From: an uncultured Clostridia bacterium
GTDB lineage: Bacteria; Bacillota; Clostridia; Christensenellales; UBA1242
Direction: 5' to 3'
DNA length: 64,000 nucleotides
NCBI GenBank assembly: GCA_947382485.1
Contig: CANCYS010000001.1
Location: 200,256 to 264,255, forward strand
The notes below the pieces were generated by a model. The model was not told the origin of the DNA. It worked only from the letters and a program-made list of their open reading frames with translations, and did not search any database. Below, in pieces: positions 1-8,575 of this stretch. The position numbers and the translations under genes were made by a program. How positions within the stretch are numbered: the stretch's first letter is position 1; every line of letters starts with the position of its first letter.

Positions 1-193
1 CGCCACTTGCAATAATTTCTGAAACTAAATTTCCAGTGTTATTAAAATATTCAACCTCAGTGCTTGTTGCAGACGCTGACATGTTTCTCTTTTTTTCATT
101 ACCAGAAAAATTTACAGCCGAAAATAAAATAGCAAAAACAAAAATCATGCTAAAAAATACGAATATTGATTTTTTTATTCTATTTTTCTTCAT
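1..193 (-). CDS. Secreted or membrane protein, N-terminal part only
   Basis: The reverse strand carries an ATG at 193 followed by an open frame that runs off the left edge (about 64 codons seen). The first residues are basic (MKKNRIKKS) and are followed by about 18 hydrophobic residues (IFVFFSMIFVFAILFSAV), a typical signal peptide or membrane anchor. After it comes a polar stretch rich in Ser, Asn and Thr. A weak Shine-Dalgarno-like TAGGAT lies about 6 nt before the ATG. The product is therefore exported or anchored at the cell surface. Nothing more of its function can be judged because the body of the gene is outside the window. Confidence 0.6.
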   Translation of the reverse strand, partial: MKKNRIKKSIFVFFSMIFVFAILFSAVNFSGNEKKRNMSASATSTEVEYFNNTGNLVSEIIASG

Positions 194-356
194 TTTTTAT
201 CCTATTTTAAGTTTACACATTTGCAAATTTAATGTCAAATATTTAGTCTGTTTATAAACTTAGTTTGAATAAATAAAATTATTTAATTCACATATACTAA
301 AAACTATTTACAAAACGAACAAAATCCCTTAAAATATAGGTGTAAGGAGCAAGATT

Positions 357-959
357 ATGTCTTATATCAACCTTAAATGCAAAAACTGTAACGGCGAAAT
401 GTCACTTAATGTTGAAGCAAAAACTATTGCATGCAATCATTGCGGAAAAAATTATCTTTTGAACGAACTTTTAGACGAGAAAGATTTGGAACTGATTAAT
501 CAAATGAACTCAACTTACCTTACAAACAAAATTCAATCAAACTCTTATGCAAAAGATGGTGACGCATACATTTATCAAGCAGAGTATGAAAAAGCCGAAG
601 AAATTTATAAAAAGGCCATTGAACTTGACGAAACAAATTGCAAAGCATACTTTGGGGTTGTTCGTGCAAAAACACATAACCTAAACATTATTCCAGAAGA
701 AAAAGACTATAAGGAATATGAAAAAAAGGCTTTGGAATATGCAAGTTTTGATGAGAAAGAACACATCAAACAAGAACTCTCAAAACTCAGGCTTCTTGAA
801 GCAGAAAAAAAACAAATTGACAAAGAAATTAAAGTTAAGGCAACCAAGAAAAACAAAGAACTTGCAAAAATTAAGTATGAAAAAACTCTTAACAAAATTG
901 CATACGCATCAATCTTTGTTATTACAGCCACAATTTTAATTTTAATCCTTGTATTATAA
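357..959 (+). CDS. Zinc-ribbon / TPR protein with C-terminal membrane anchor
   Basis: This 200-residue protein starts with a zinc-ribbon: CKNC at residues 8-11 and CNHC at 27-30. A tetratricopeptide-like helical pair follows at about 65-100 (pattern GDAYIYQAEYEKAEEIYKKA), then a Lys/Glu-rich coiled stretch. A single hydrophobic segment of about 18 residues ends the protein, so it is probably tail-anchored with the zinc finger in the cytoplasm. The start is fixed by AAGGAG 8 nt upstream. Such small ribbon/TPR proteins are common in Clostridia and have no settled role; a scaffolding function is only an inference. Confidence 0.7.
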   Translation: MSYINLKCKNCNGEMSLNVEAKTIACNHCGKNYLLNELLDEKDLELINQMNSTYLTNKIQSNSYAKDGDAYIYQAEYEKAEEIYKKAIELDETNCKAYFGVVRAKTHNLNIIPEEKDYKEYEKKALEYASFDEKEHIKQELSKLRLLEAEKKQIDKEIKVKATKKNKELAKIKYEKTLNKIAYASIFVITATILILILVL

Positions 960-970
960 TTAATATAAAA

Positions 971-990
971 AAGACAGCCAACGCTGTCTT
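971..990. terminator. Bidirectional Rho-independent terminator
   Basis: Perfect 8-bp stem (AAGACAGC / GCTGTCTT) with a CAAC loop, flanked by A-rich and T-rich runs. It lies between the converging zinc-ribbon gene and the NUDIX gene and can serve both. Confidence 0.85.
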
Positions 991-1437
991 TTATTTTTTA
1001 TAGTTTTTTACAAAATTTTCCATTACTGGTTTGATGCCTTGCATAAAGTCATATTTAAGCAAATCTTCATTAATATCAACCCATTCACACCTGCCAATAA
1101 CATCTTCTGTTATTTTTGTTTCTGCATTACTATTTAAACTACAAATTCTTGCAACAGCAACAACAGTGATTGGAGTTTTTGAAACAGGATTTACAGAATC
1201 TGGAATTTCAAATTTCCACATATCAAAAACATTTTTTGGAACAATTTCAAGACCAACTTCTTCCAAAACTTCTCTTTTTATGTGGTCATCTAAATTTTCA
1301 CCAATCTGTTTTCTTCCGCCTGGAACTTCCCATTTAAGTGCATTATATGTACAATTTTTAGACTTTTGAATTATCAAAAGTTTTCCATCAAAAACAATAA
1401 ATGCTTTTTGTGCAAACATCACAAATTCATCTTGCAT
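991..1437 (-). CDS. NUDIX hydrolase
   Basis: The protein has 148 residues and a complete Nudix box: G41, E47, R55-E56, E59-E60, G62, matching GX5EX7REUXEEXGU. The metal-binding glutamates are all present, so it should hydrolyse a nucleoside diphosphate linked to another group; the substrate cannot be read from the sequence. AGGAG lies a few bases before the ATG. It sits 23 bp downstream of the SDR gene on the same strand and is probably co-transcribed with it. Its 3' end meets a bidirectional terminator. Confidence 0.9.
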   Translation of the reverse strand: MQDEFVMFAQKAFIVFDGKLLIIQKSKNCTYNALKWEVPGGRKQIGENLDDHIKREVLEEVGLEIVPKNVFDMWKFEIPDSVNPVSKTPITVVAVARICSLNSNAETKITEDVIGRCEWVDINEDLLKYDFMQGIKPVMENFVKNYKK

Positions 1438-1460
1438 ATTTTTCTCCTGAAAAATGATTA

Positions 1461-2264
1461 TTATGGGCGTTGTCCCATTCCACCTTCAAGTGTGAGAGTT
1501 TCACCACTCATATACTTAAAGTCTGGTGAAGCAAGTTGCACACAAACTCTGCCAATTTCAAGTTCAGAATTTCCATAATGTCCCATTGGAGGCATATGAA
1601 CATTTGCAGCAAAGGCATCTGGATTGTATTCTTTCCATTGTTCAAGTTGACTTGTCCAAGCAAGCGGACAAACAACATTGACATTGATTCCATCTTTTCC
1701 CCATTCAGTTGCAGCCACACGAGAAAGTCCTCTGATTCCCTCTTTTGCAGCAGCATATGCACATTGACCATAGTTTCCAAAAAGTCCTGCACCTGATGCG
1801 AAATTGATAACTGAACCTTTTGTTTCTTTTAAGTATGGATAACATTCTCTCATATAGAAAAATGCTGCATACAATCCTGAATAAACTGCAAGGTCAAATT
1901 GTTCTTTGGTGTGCTCTGCAAGTGTGACGCCTGATGCAGACGCTTGTGCATTGTTGATTAAAACATCAATCCTTCCAAAAGTTTCAATTGTTTGTTTTAC
2001 AACATTTTTAACAGCCTGTTCACTGTCACCATCAGCAGAAACATCTGCTTGAATTGCAAGCACTTTAACTTTATAAAGTCTTTCAATTTCTTCTTTTGCG
2101 TCTTCAAGTTTTTGCATATTTCTTCCAGTTAAAACAAGGTTTGCACCTTCTTTTGCGTAAGCAATAGCAATGCCATAACCAATTGAACCAGCAGAACCAT
2201 CTTTAAGAGGTTTTGCCCTTCCACCACCAGTGATGATTGCAACTTTTCCTTCTAAAATTCCCAT
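1461..2264 (-). CDS. Short-chain dehydrogenase/reductase (SDR)
   Basis: A classical 267-residue SDR. The nucleotide loop TGGG begins at residue 12 but is lengthened by an insert before SIGYG (about residues 16-29). NNAQ follows at 104-107 and the catalytic Ser157, Tyr170 and Lys174 are intact (YAAAK). The family oxidises or reduces alcohol/ketone groups with NAD(P)H; the substrate is unknown. The long glycine-rich loop and NNAQ in place of NNAG mark a distinct subfamily rather than a standard FabG. It heads an apparent two-gene unit with the NUDIX hydrolase. Confidence 0.88.
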   Translation of the reverse strand: MGILEGKVAIITGGGRAKPLKDGSAGSIGYGIAIAYAKEGANLVLTGRNMQKLEDAKEEIERLYKVKVLAIQADVSADGDSEQAVKNVVKQTIETFGRIDVLINNAQASASGVTLAEHTKEQFDLAVYSGLYAAFFYMRECYPYLKETKGSVINFASGAGLFGNYGQCAYAAAKEGIRGLSRVAATEWGKDGINVNVVCPLAWTSQLEQWKEYNPDAFAANVHMPPMGHYGNSELEIGRVCVQLASPDFKYMSGETLTLEGGMGQRP

Positions 2265-2394
2265 ACAACATTCTCCTTAAAATTTTATTTAATAAATTCA
2301 CTATAACAACTATTTCCTAATAAAGTCAAACATATTAAAATTTTACACAAATTATTTGTGCAAATATAATTGATTTACTTTGGACTTTGTTTAC

Positions 2395-2432
2395 TTTACT
2401 TTTTCCTAACCTAATGTTAATCTATTTGTATG
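2395..2432 (+). promoter_or_regulatory. Leaderless-type promoter of the methyltransferase gene
   Basis: TTTACT (2395-2400), 17 nt spacer, TAATCT (2418-2423), then exactly six bases before the ATG at 2430. Transcription would start at or next to the A of the ATG. There is no Shine-Dalgarno sequence. The same spacing recurs at 22338, 26416 and 43541. Confidence 0.5.
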
Positions 2433-3197
2433 AATGAACTTGAAAAATATTACCAAAAATTCAATGAAGATAAAAGGCTTCTGTCTAGGCACGGCATAGT
2501 TGAATTTACTGTTTGCATGAAATATATTCACGATATTATTGGCAAGCGAACAAATCTTAACATTGCAGATATTGGTGCTGGTACAGGAAGATATTCTTGT
2601 GTGCTTGCAGACGAAGGACACAATGTGACCGCTATTGACCTTGTAAACAAAAATGTGAGCCAAATAAAAATGAAATCAAATAAAGTTGTGGCAAAACAAG
2701 GAAATGCGTTAAACTTGAAACTTGCCGATGAAAGCCAAGATATTGTAATTTTGTTTGGACCAACCTATCATCTTTTTTCTCATGAAGACAAACTTAAATC
2801 AATTTTAGAAGCAAAACGAGTAACCAAAAAAGGTGGGTATATTCTTGTGATGTATTTAATGAATGAATATGCCGTCATCACATATGCTTTCAAAGAAGGT
2901 AATTTGCAAAAAGTTTTAAGCGAAAATAAACTTGATGAAAACTTTAAATGCCAAACTAACATAAGCGACCTGTATAGTTATGTGAGAATTGAAGACATAA
3001 ACAAACTTGCAAGCGATGCAAATCTTGAAAGAGTAAAAATCATTGGAGTTGATGGTGCAACAGACTACATTCGCCCAACTTTGAACAAACTTTCAGAAGA
3101 AGATTTTAAAACTTTCATAAACTATCAATTAAGCATTTGTGAACGCCCAGAACTTTTAGGAGCAAGTTCGCATGTTATGGATATTTTGAAAAAATAA
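2430..3197 (+). CDS. Class I SAM-dependent methyltransferase
   Basis: The 255-residue protein carries the Rossmann-type SAM motif I (DIGAGTG, residues 47-53), the acidic residue ending strand 2 (ID at about 70) and a motif IV-like segment (DIVILFGPTYHL at about 105-116). It fits the small-molecule methyltransferase group (Methyltransf_11/25-like), but the acceptor is not recognisable. It stands alone, is read divergently from the SDR-NUDIX pair and ends at its own terminator. It has no ribosome binding site and appears to be translated from a leaderless mRNA. Confidence 0.85.
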   Translation: MNELEKYYQKFNEDKRLLSRHGIVEFTVCMKYIHDIIGKRTNLNIADIGAGTGRYSCVLADEGHNVTAIDLVNKNVSQIKMKSNKVVAKQGNALNLKLADESQDIVILFGPTYHLFSHEDKLKSILEAKRVTKKGGYILVMYLMNEYAVITYAFKEGNLQKVLSENKLDENFKCQTNISDLYSYVRIEDINKLASDANLERVKIIGVDGATDYIRPTLNKLSEEDFKTFINYQLSICERPELLGASSHVMDILKK

Positions 3198-3228
3198 AAA
3201 ACACTTAAATTTATTTTAAGTGTTTTTT
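3196..3228. terminator. Rho-independent terminator
   Basis: A 14-bp stem (A-run plus CACTTAAA paired with TTTAAGTG plus T-run) and a short loop directly after the methyltransferase stop codon. It can also serve the converging gene at 3242. Confidence 0.85.
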
Positions 3229-3241
3229 ATTAATAAACTTA

Positions 3242-3805
3242 TTATACAATATCAATAACCAAATTTTTAGGACAACTAAGTTTAAAATCTTTTACTTCTT
3301 TACTATAAAAAGTGCCAATTGAAGTTTTACAATAAATATATGCCTTGTCATTCTTATGAACTTTCTCATCTTTAACAAGTTCATCTAAATCTTTTTGACT
3401 GATTTCATAATTGAATGAAACACCTGGCTCAATTTTAAATGGCAATTCTATAATTTTATTTTCTAAAATCTTAAAGCTAAAATTCATTTGATTCTTATTA
3501 TTTTTTACACATACTCCAATATCATAAATATTTACTTGTGTTACACCAACGTTCAAAATATCTACAAATAAATTAGCATTAAATAATAAATTTTTTTCAA
3601 GTTCTTCCATTGTCTCAAAATCTTTATCTTTATTCTTAAAATCCAAATCAACTTTCCAATCCGTCTTCACTTTTAACTTTCTTAGATTTGATTTTTTGTA
3701 AGAAATAATAGATATAACTATTGCAACAATTGCACATAACGTTGTGCCAATGGCACTAAATGCATTCCAAAATATTGTTGAATTAAACATTAAAAAATTA
3801 AACAT
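3242..3805 (-). CDS. Membrane-anchored hypothetical protein
   Basis: A 187-residue protein with one strong N-terminal transmembrane segment (about residues 10-32, rich in I, V and A). A basic stop-transfer patch (YKKSNLRKLKVK) follows, then a soluble, beta-rich domain of about 140 residues. No family is recognised. AGGGG lies 6 nt before the ATG, which supports this start. It lies 61 bp downstream of the next minus-strand gene and may be its operon partner. It is the first gene of the accessory block that reaches to about 18 kb. Confidence 0.6.
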   Translation of the reverse strand: MFNFLMFNSTIFWNAFSAIGTTLCAIVAIVISIISYKKSNLRKLKVKTDWKVDLDFKNKDKDFETMEELEKNLLFNANLFVDILNVGVTQVNIYDIGVCVKNNKNQMNFSFKILENKIIELPFKIEPGVSFNYEISQKDLDELVKDEKVHKNDKAYIYCKTSIGTFYSKEVKDFKLSCPKNLVIDIV

Positions 3806-3866
3806 TTGTTTCCCCTATATGTAAAATAAATCAAAAACTAAACCTTGATTTATTTTTAAACCAAAT

Positions 3867-4430
3867 TTATAAACTGAATTGTTTTAAATTTTCATGCTCA
3901 ACGATATACAGTGCATTGCTAACCAAATTATCATTATTAAAATTATTCAAATTAAATGTTTTACATTTTAATTTTTTAGGATTTAATAAAATATTTTTAT
4001 CATCAATACTTGTAATTACAAAGTTATATAATTTATAAAGTGTATAAAGGTTTGCACTCTTAGAATATTTAATCTCATACAAAACATGATGTGTCAACTT
4101 TGAAATGACAAAATCTGAATTACCAATCAATTCTTTAAATCTATCTTTAGCCAGTTTTATTTTTTCATCAATATTTATATCAATATATTTATCACATTCT
4201 CTAATTAAATCATCATAAGTTTTTGCTTCACTTGGTTTTATTACGGGAGTTTTGTTAACATCATCATAAAATGGAAACCACGAGTTCCAAACTGATTTAA
4301 AATCATAGCAAACTAAGTTTGGTGACCCATTTATTTTGACAACAGAATAAAAATTGATAGCCATATCAAATCTTTCAATTTTTATATTTTCTTTTATATT
4401 ATTTTCTAATATATTTTTCTCTATAATCAA
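3867..4430 (-). CDS. Hypothetical protein, TTG start
   Basis: The open frame extends up to 4475, but the best start is a TTG at 4430 because AGGGGG lies 9 nt before it; this gives 187 residues. An ATG at 4364 (MAINFYSVVK) is a second possibility with a weaker site. The segment around VWNSWFPFYDD vaguely recalls NUDIX-like domains seen next to nucleotide-second-messenger defence genes, but no Nudix box is present, so I do not assign that family. The protein is mostly polar with no membrane segment. It sits between two orphan membrane proteins in the accessory region. Confidence 0.5.
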   Translation of the reverse strand: MIIEKNILENNIKENIKIERFDMAINFYSVVKINGSPNLVCYDFKSVWNSWFPFYDDVNKTPVIKPSEAKTYDDLIRECDKYIDINIDEKIKLAKDRFKELIGNSDFVISKLTHHVLYEIKYSKSANLYTLYKLYNFVITSIDDKNILLNPKKLKCKTFNLNNFNNDNLVSNALYIVEHENLKQFSL

Positions 4431-4492
4431 AATTATTATCCCCCTATTTTCTATATATAATTTTATTACAATCAAAAAATAATTCCAACTAA

Positions 4493-4530
4493 AAAATACG
4501 AACCCATTTATATTTTAAGGTTCGTATTTT
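4493..4530 (-). terminator. Rho-independent terminator
   Basis: Perfect 12-bp stem (AAAATACGAACC / GGTTCGTATTTT) with a 14-nt loop, followed on the minus strand by a T-run. It ends the transcript of the DUF3592-like gene at 4567-5073. Confidence 0.85.
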
Positions 4531-4566
4531 TAACTTTAGCGGAGCAAGAGTAACCTAAAACGAATT

Positions 4567-5073
4567 TTAGTCGTCTTTTTTTATTTTATACGCTTTACGG
4601 AACATAAAGCCTGTGCCAACGAATCCTCCTGCGGAAAATATTAGACATAGCGTAGTCAATAAAATATGCGTTGAATTTCTAAAAACAACATCCGTCGGAT
4701 TGTCTCTGTTTACATAAATCGTAATTATTTTTCCGATATCGTCTGGTGGAGTGTTGGTGGAAACTGGGGTGTCGGCTGTTTTTCTATACTTTTTCCGTTG
4801 ATTTCGTATTCGACTATATCGAAAAAGTAAGTCGCGTAAAATGACTGCCGAAATGGCTGTTGTCGGGGTCTTTTCGTAAATAATTTTGTGGTCGACAACT
4901 ACCGGCTCAACTGCCATATAGCGAGTTTCTTGAATTTGTCTTACAAGCAGATAGCATCCGATGCCGAAAAATACCAAAAATATAACCAGAAGAAATACTC
5001 CTCCGAGTAACCAAGCTTTGTAATCGTTTTGATATGGGTCTGAATAATAATCGACATTTGATATTATCTCCAA
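4567..5073 (-). CDS. DUF3592-like membrane protein of unusual base composition
   Basis: The 168-residue product has two transmembrane segments (about 23-45 and 136-157). The domain between them ends in an IGKIITIYVNRDNPTDVV segment, close to the NPxxPxDV pattern of DUF3592 proteins. The function of that family is unknown. No in-frame ATG is present; TTG at 5073 is the likely start, shortly after an extended -10 box (TGATATAAT, 5087-5094). The gene is richer in CG dinucleotides and has a higher G+C content than its neighbours, which indicates recent acquisition. Confidence 0.6.
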   Translation of the reverse strand: MEIISNVDYYSDPYQNDYKAWLLGGVFLLVIFLVFFGIGCYLLVRQIQETRYMAVEPVVVDHKIIYEKTPTTAISAVILRDLLFRYSRIRNQRKKYRKTADTPVSTNTPPDDIGKIITIYVNRDNPTDVVFRNSTHILLTTLCLIFSAGGFVGTGFMFRKAYKIKKDD

Positions 5074-5336
5074 ATTTTATAAAGGAATTATATCACAAAA
5101 AAACTTTTCTTCAACCTTATAACTATAAAAAAGAAATTTTGGTGCTATGACAAGTATGCCGATTATGCAAGTGGCTTGCTTTCGCTCGTCGTCAAATTGC
5201 CGCATTGTAAACATAAAATAAAAAAAAAGATAAATCCGAAAGTTCTATCGCCGTTTTTTGTGGCGGAGAGAGAGCGATATCCAATCCTAACCCTGTGACT
5301 GTAATGTGGATTGGGTGGATAAAAATTGAAATACAA
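5074..5336. other. Intergenic segment with CG-rich remnants
   Basis: Its composition resembles the DUF3592-like gene rather than the rest of the island. A short reverse-strand frame (5077-5214, 45 codons) lacks a ribosome binding site and is not called. An inverted repeat pairs ATCCAATCC (5279-5287) with GGATTGGGTGGAT about 20 nt further on. TGGCGGAGAG at 5261-5270 is identical to the 3' end of the tRNA-Ser gene at 14101-14110 (see findings). Confidence 0.35.
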
Positions 5337-5915
5337 TTAACCAATCATTAATCTTAATTTGTTTATTTCATTATCAGTTAATATACTTTCTTTTTCGTTG
5401 TGTAATGTTATCAATTCTATAAATTTACTATCTTCGTGATATATGTATTTTAAAATAAAATATATAAACTCTATCGGATAAATAATAGTTGAGACAGGTA
5501 TTCTAAAATTGTTTTTATCTATACCAATATGTAGATGGCATTTTGTGTGAATAATTTCCTTATGATCATCTGGTTCATAATCTATTCTTATATATTTTGA
5601 ATATTGTATATTTTTAGCAAGTTCGTTTTCAACATAAGGAAAATATGTTAAACGGCTGAAAATAACCTGATTGTTGTCATTAAACATATAATCAAAATGT
5701 AAAATTGAAAAATCTGCAAAAAGTAAAAAGTATTCATCGTTGTCAATAATTTTATTGAAAACATCAAAATAATTTCGTCTTTTTGTGTGACTAATAGAAC
5801 TACCAATTCTATTATCATGAATCACTTTATTATTAACACTATCTATATATTTTGAAAAGCCTTTATTGCATAAAATCCACTCCATTTCTTTTTTAATCTT
5901 ATTGAATTCATTCAT
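5337..5915 (-). CDS. Hypothetical protein coupled to the SF1 helicase
   Basis: A polar, soluble protein of about 192 residues from the ATG at 5915, where GGAG lies 9 nt upstream. The start overlaps the stop of the upstream helicase by 8 bases (ATGAATGA), so the two are translationally coupled and probably act together. No family is recognised. Visible features are an N-terminal helical part (MNEFNKIKKEMEWIL), several Tyr/Phe-rich strands, and a possible acidic/His pair DDHKEIIHTKCHLHIG near the middle. It could be a partner or regulator of the helicase in a two-gene defence unit. Confidence 0.65.
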   Translation of the reverse strand: MNEFNKIKKEMEWILCNKGFSKYIDSVNNKVIHDNRIGSSISHTKRRNYFDVFNKIIDNDEYFLLFADFSILHFDYMFNDNNQVIFSRLTYFPYVENELAKNIQYSKYIRIDYEPDDHKEIIHTKCHLHIGIDKNNFRIPVSTIIYPIEFIYFILKYIYHEDSKFIELITLHNEKESILTDNEINKLRLMIG

Positions 5916-7938
5916 CAATTTTTTCTCCAAATAAATTTTCAATAAAACCTATCAATCCCTCAACATCGCTTTGTCCTGTTTGAGACAATAACAACTCTTT
6001 TATAAGCTCAGGGTTATCTTTTAGTTCTTTAAAATTCTCTATTACTTTTTCAAAACTTGTTGCTGTTTTACTTTCTTTTTTTGCTATAGTTTTTAAGTTT
6101 GACAATTCTGTTTTTGTAGGATACTTAAATGATAACTTATAATTATTTTTTTTAACCAAATCAAACTCATCAATATATTTTTGTATTGAGCTTTGACCGG
6201 AAATATAAACCTTAAATTTACTTCTCGTCATTGCTGTAAAAATTCTATTTCTAGTAAATGAATAAATATTTTTTAAACTATGAGCATTTAAGATAAATAC
6301 TATATTAGCTTCATTTCCTTTAGCCCTAAATATTGTCGTAAAAGGTATACTATTAGGAATTCGGAATTTTATAGCATTATCTCTATTAACGATATTTACA
6401 TTGGCTAAATAATCATTTTTTTCTTCTTTAAATTCAAATAATTTATAAAACTCATTTTTAAATGAAATATAATCATCATTTACTGAAATTGAATTTAAGT
6501 CAATAATTAAAATATCTTCTGGCTTTATATCTTCAGTCGTAATCAATCTATAAATTTCACTACAAACAGAAGAATATTGTTCAATGTCTGTGTTATGGAT
6601 TGAAAATTCTATTGGGTTATCATATTGTTCAAAATTTTGTTTTTTTCTAATAAGTGTTACATCCTTACCATATTTTAACTCTCCGGATTCAATCTCATAG
6701 CCTATACTTTCCCATGTAGATAGGTCTTGTATCATATTGGCCCACTTTGTTTTTTCATTTTCAATATTATAAACACCTAAACCAAGGGCATGAGCAGTAA
6801 TTAGTATTTGGTTTGGAGTCCTGTAACACGTTTTTAAATTAACATCATTACAAGGTTCATTGCCAAAAATTTCTTCTTTAGTTGGCATTGATATATCAGA
6901 ATCATTTAATGATTGAAGTTCGTCATATGCATAAATTATTGTTCCTGCAGGATTTAAAACATTCTTGGCTAAATTAAAAAATTCTAAAGGGAAGTCTTGA
7001 GCTTCATCGATGAAAATTTTATCATATACTCCAGTATTGTTTATATTTTTAATCTCATTTAGTAAATCGTTACAAACGAATCCAAATTTATTACTTTGCG
7101 CTATGACATCTGATAATGTTTTTCTTTCTACATTAAAATTTTTACAAATAGAAGAATAGAAACCATCCGTTTTTACATTACCCCAAGAATGTAAAATGTG
7201 TATGTTTTCAAAATTTGGATCGTTTATTTTATCAAAATCTCTGTAGAATCTCATAAACAAATCTTGAATAAATTGTTTTAATGATACTGTATAAAAAACA
7301 TATGCCATCTTTAATTCTGGGTAAAGATAATGAAGATATGCCATTTTTTTAACTAACAAAATAGTTTTTCCACTTCCTGCCAAACCTCTCACACGTAAAT
7401 GAGTATTTGTATCTTCATATACCATATTAAATTGACTTTCATCAAACATACAAAGCCTATTATTTCTTTGTTTTATTAAGTCTCCTAAAGAATTAGGTTT
7501 TGAGACTTTTCGCTCATCCTTTTTGGTCAATCCAAAACTTTTTTGAATGATTGTATTAAGTTCCGATAAGTTATCATCACTAAATACATCTTGTTTATTA
7601 CAAATATCATTGATTACTTCATTAAAATTTTCTATTTTAAAATATGTTACAATATCATTGTCTTCCTCATATAAATCAAATATATCAGGAGAATCCATTA
7701 TTGTTTTTGTAATAAACCTTTTGAAGGTCTTTTTTTCTTCTATATTATCGTAATAAACATAAATACCAGAATTGCAAATTAAAATAGACTTCAAAAAGTT
7801 TTTAGTGTTATCCATTTCAATTATTGGATATCCAAAATATATATTAATGTCCTTATTTGTGTTGCTTAATTGTTTTTCAAGCTCTTTAAAAAACAAATCA
7901 TCACGTTCATTTTTTTTGTAATCCCCAAATACTTTCAT
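5908..7938 (-). CDS. UvrD/Rep-like SF1 helicase (DUF2075-type)
   Basis: 676 residues from the ATG at 7938; GAGG lies 6 nt before it, whereas the GTG 12 nt further up would place that site inside the gene. Walker A is GLAGSGKT (residues 185-192), Walker B is DEAQ (about 311-314), and the C-terminal UvrD_C_2-type motifs FRAKGNEA and RIFTAMTRSK are present. The N-terminal 160 residues are unlike UvrD and may be a separate sensor or nuclease-like domain. SF1 helicases of this sort, paired with a small coupled gene, are frequent in phage-defence islands. The pairing here is seen in the sequence; the defence role is inferred from context. Confidence 0.82.
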   Translation of the reverse strand: MKVFGDYKKNERDDLFFKELEKQLSNTNKDINIYFGYPIIEMDNTKNFLKSILICNSGIYVYYDNIEEKKTFKRFITKTIMDSPDIFDLYEEDNDIVTYFKIENFNEVINDICNKQDVFSDDNLSELNTIIQKSFGLTKKDERKVSKPNSLGDLIKQRNNRLCMFDESQFNMVYEDTNTHLRVRGLAGSGKTILLVKKMAYLHYLYPELKMAYVFYTVSLKQFIQDLFMRFYRDFDKINDPNFENIHILHSWGNVKTDGFYSSICKNFNVERKTLSDVIAQSNKFGFVCNDLLNEIKNINNTGVYDKIFIDEAQDFPLEFFNLAKNVLNPAGTIIYAYDELQSLNDSDISMPTKEEIFGNEPCNDVNLKTCYRTPNQILITAHALGLGVYNIENEKTKWANMIQDLSTWESIGYEIESGELKYGKDVTLIRKKQNFEQYDNPIEFSIHNTDIEQYSSVCSEIYRLITTEDIKPEDILIIDLNSISVNDDYISFKNEFYKLFEFKEEKNDYLANVNIVNRDNAIKFRIPNSIPFTTIFRAKGNEANIVFILNAHSLKNIYSFTRNRIFTAMTRSKFKVYISGQSSIQKYIDEFDLVKKNNYKLSFKYPTKTELSNLKTIAKKESKTATSFEKVIENFKELKDNPELIKELLLSQTGQSDVEGLIGFIENLFGEKIDE

Positions 7939-7955
7939 ATTACGCCTCACTACAA

Positions 7956-7964
7956 ATTATATCA
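7956..7964 (-). promoter_or_regulatory. Extended -10 promoter of the helicase operon
   Basis: On the minus strand TGATATAAT gives a TGnTATAAT extended -10 element about 18 nt before the helicase ATG. No good -35 hexamer is seen, which is usual for extended -10 promoters. Confidence 0.5.
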
Positions 7965-7998
7965 CATTTTTTACATTTTGTATATGTTTATAGAAAAA

Positions 7999-8026
7999 AA
8001 GAAGAAGTTTTTTTCAACTTCTTCTT
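7999..8026 (-). terminator. Rho-independent terminator
   Basis: On the minus strand AAGAAGAAGTT pairs with AACTTCTTCTT and is followed by a T-run. It lies just after the stop of the 79-residue gene at 8038-8277. Confidence 0.8.
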
Positions 8027-8037
8027 GTGTTGTTTTA

Positions 8038-8277
8038 TTAATTGGATTGGAAATGCGTATAAAGTGCGTTTGCGGATAGAGTTGAAGTTTTACCACCTGT
8101 GTCGGTAAAAGTTTTTAAGACGTGGGCAATAAGAAAAGATATTTTATCTATTTCTCGCAAACTTATTTTCACTTTGCCTATCTTTAATATATTAGTATTA
8201 AAGGAATAGCTGGCAGTATTTTCATCTATATCTTCACAATCAACAAAAAATTGTTTATCATTAATTTTATTTGTCAT
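8038..8277 (-). CDS. Small hypothetical protein behind a Spo0A-box-like promoter
   Basis: A 79-residue soluble protein (start MTNKINDKQFFVDCEDIDE) that is acidic at the N-terminus and ends with SANALYTHFQSN. The middle contains a short strand-helix pattern (ILKIGKVKISLREIDKISF). No family is recognised, and no clear Shine-Dalgarno sequence is seen before the ATG at 8277. It has its own terminator, and a likely promoter about 80 bp upstream carries a perfect TTTTGTCGAAA box. It is therefore probably a real, regulated single-gene unit. Confidence 0.5.
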   Translation of the reverse strand: MTNKINDKQFFVDCEDIDENTASYSFNTNILKIGKVKISLREIDKISFLIAHVLKTFTDTGGKTSTLSANALYTHFQSN

Positions 8278-8353
8278 TTCATTTTTTATTTATATGAAAT
8301 GTATGATAAAAACGATTATTGACTTAAATACAATTAGTCTTTCGGCCGTTTTT

Positions 8354-8396
8354 ATTATAGCATATCTTGTTTAAATTTTCTACTCTTTCGACAAAA
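8354..8396 (-). promoter_or_regulatory. Promoter with perfect 0A-type box (minus strand)
   Basis: Reading the minus strand: TTTTGTCGAAA (8396-8386), 3 nt, TAGAAA (8382-8377, weak -35), 17 nt, TATAAT (8359-8354). The 11-mer matches the Spo0A-binding 0A-box consensus. It sits directly upstream of the -35, as at 9566-9576. Confidence 0.5.
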
Positions 8397-8575
8397 ACGA
8401 ACAAGATATTGTTAAATATATGTACGATGCTTGTGAAAACCATAAAACATATGTCCTTGATGACGGACATTATGTTAACATTTCAACTCACACGAGAGTT
8501 ACCCCCCCCTACCAAAAAAAATTGGGGTTAAATAACAGTGTTGTTTTTTATGAAAATTTTATAATCAATAATTAG
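8375..8575 (+). other. Short open frame with a C8 tract, probable gene remnant
   Basis: A frame of 66 codons is open on the plus strand and reads like coding sequence (for example YVLDDGHYVNIST). It has no start signal except an ATG at 8420 without a ribosome binding site. A run of eight Cs at 8502-8509 lies inside it, an unusual tract in a genome this poor in G+C. Most likely a decayed fragment of a mobile or defence gene; no family is recognised. Confidence 0.25.

Noticed and set aside
8502..8509. C8 tract as a second phase-variation switch
   Set aside because: The open frame around it is short, lacks a start signal and is not extended by changing the tract length, so a contingency locus cannot be supported.
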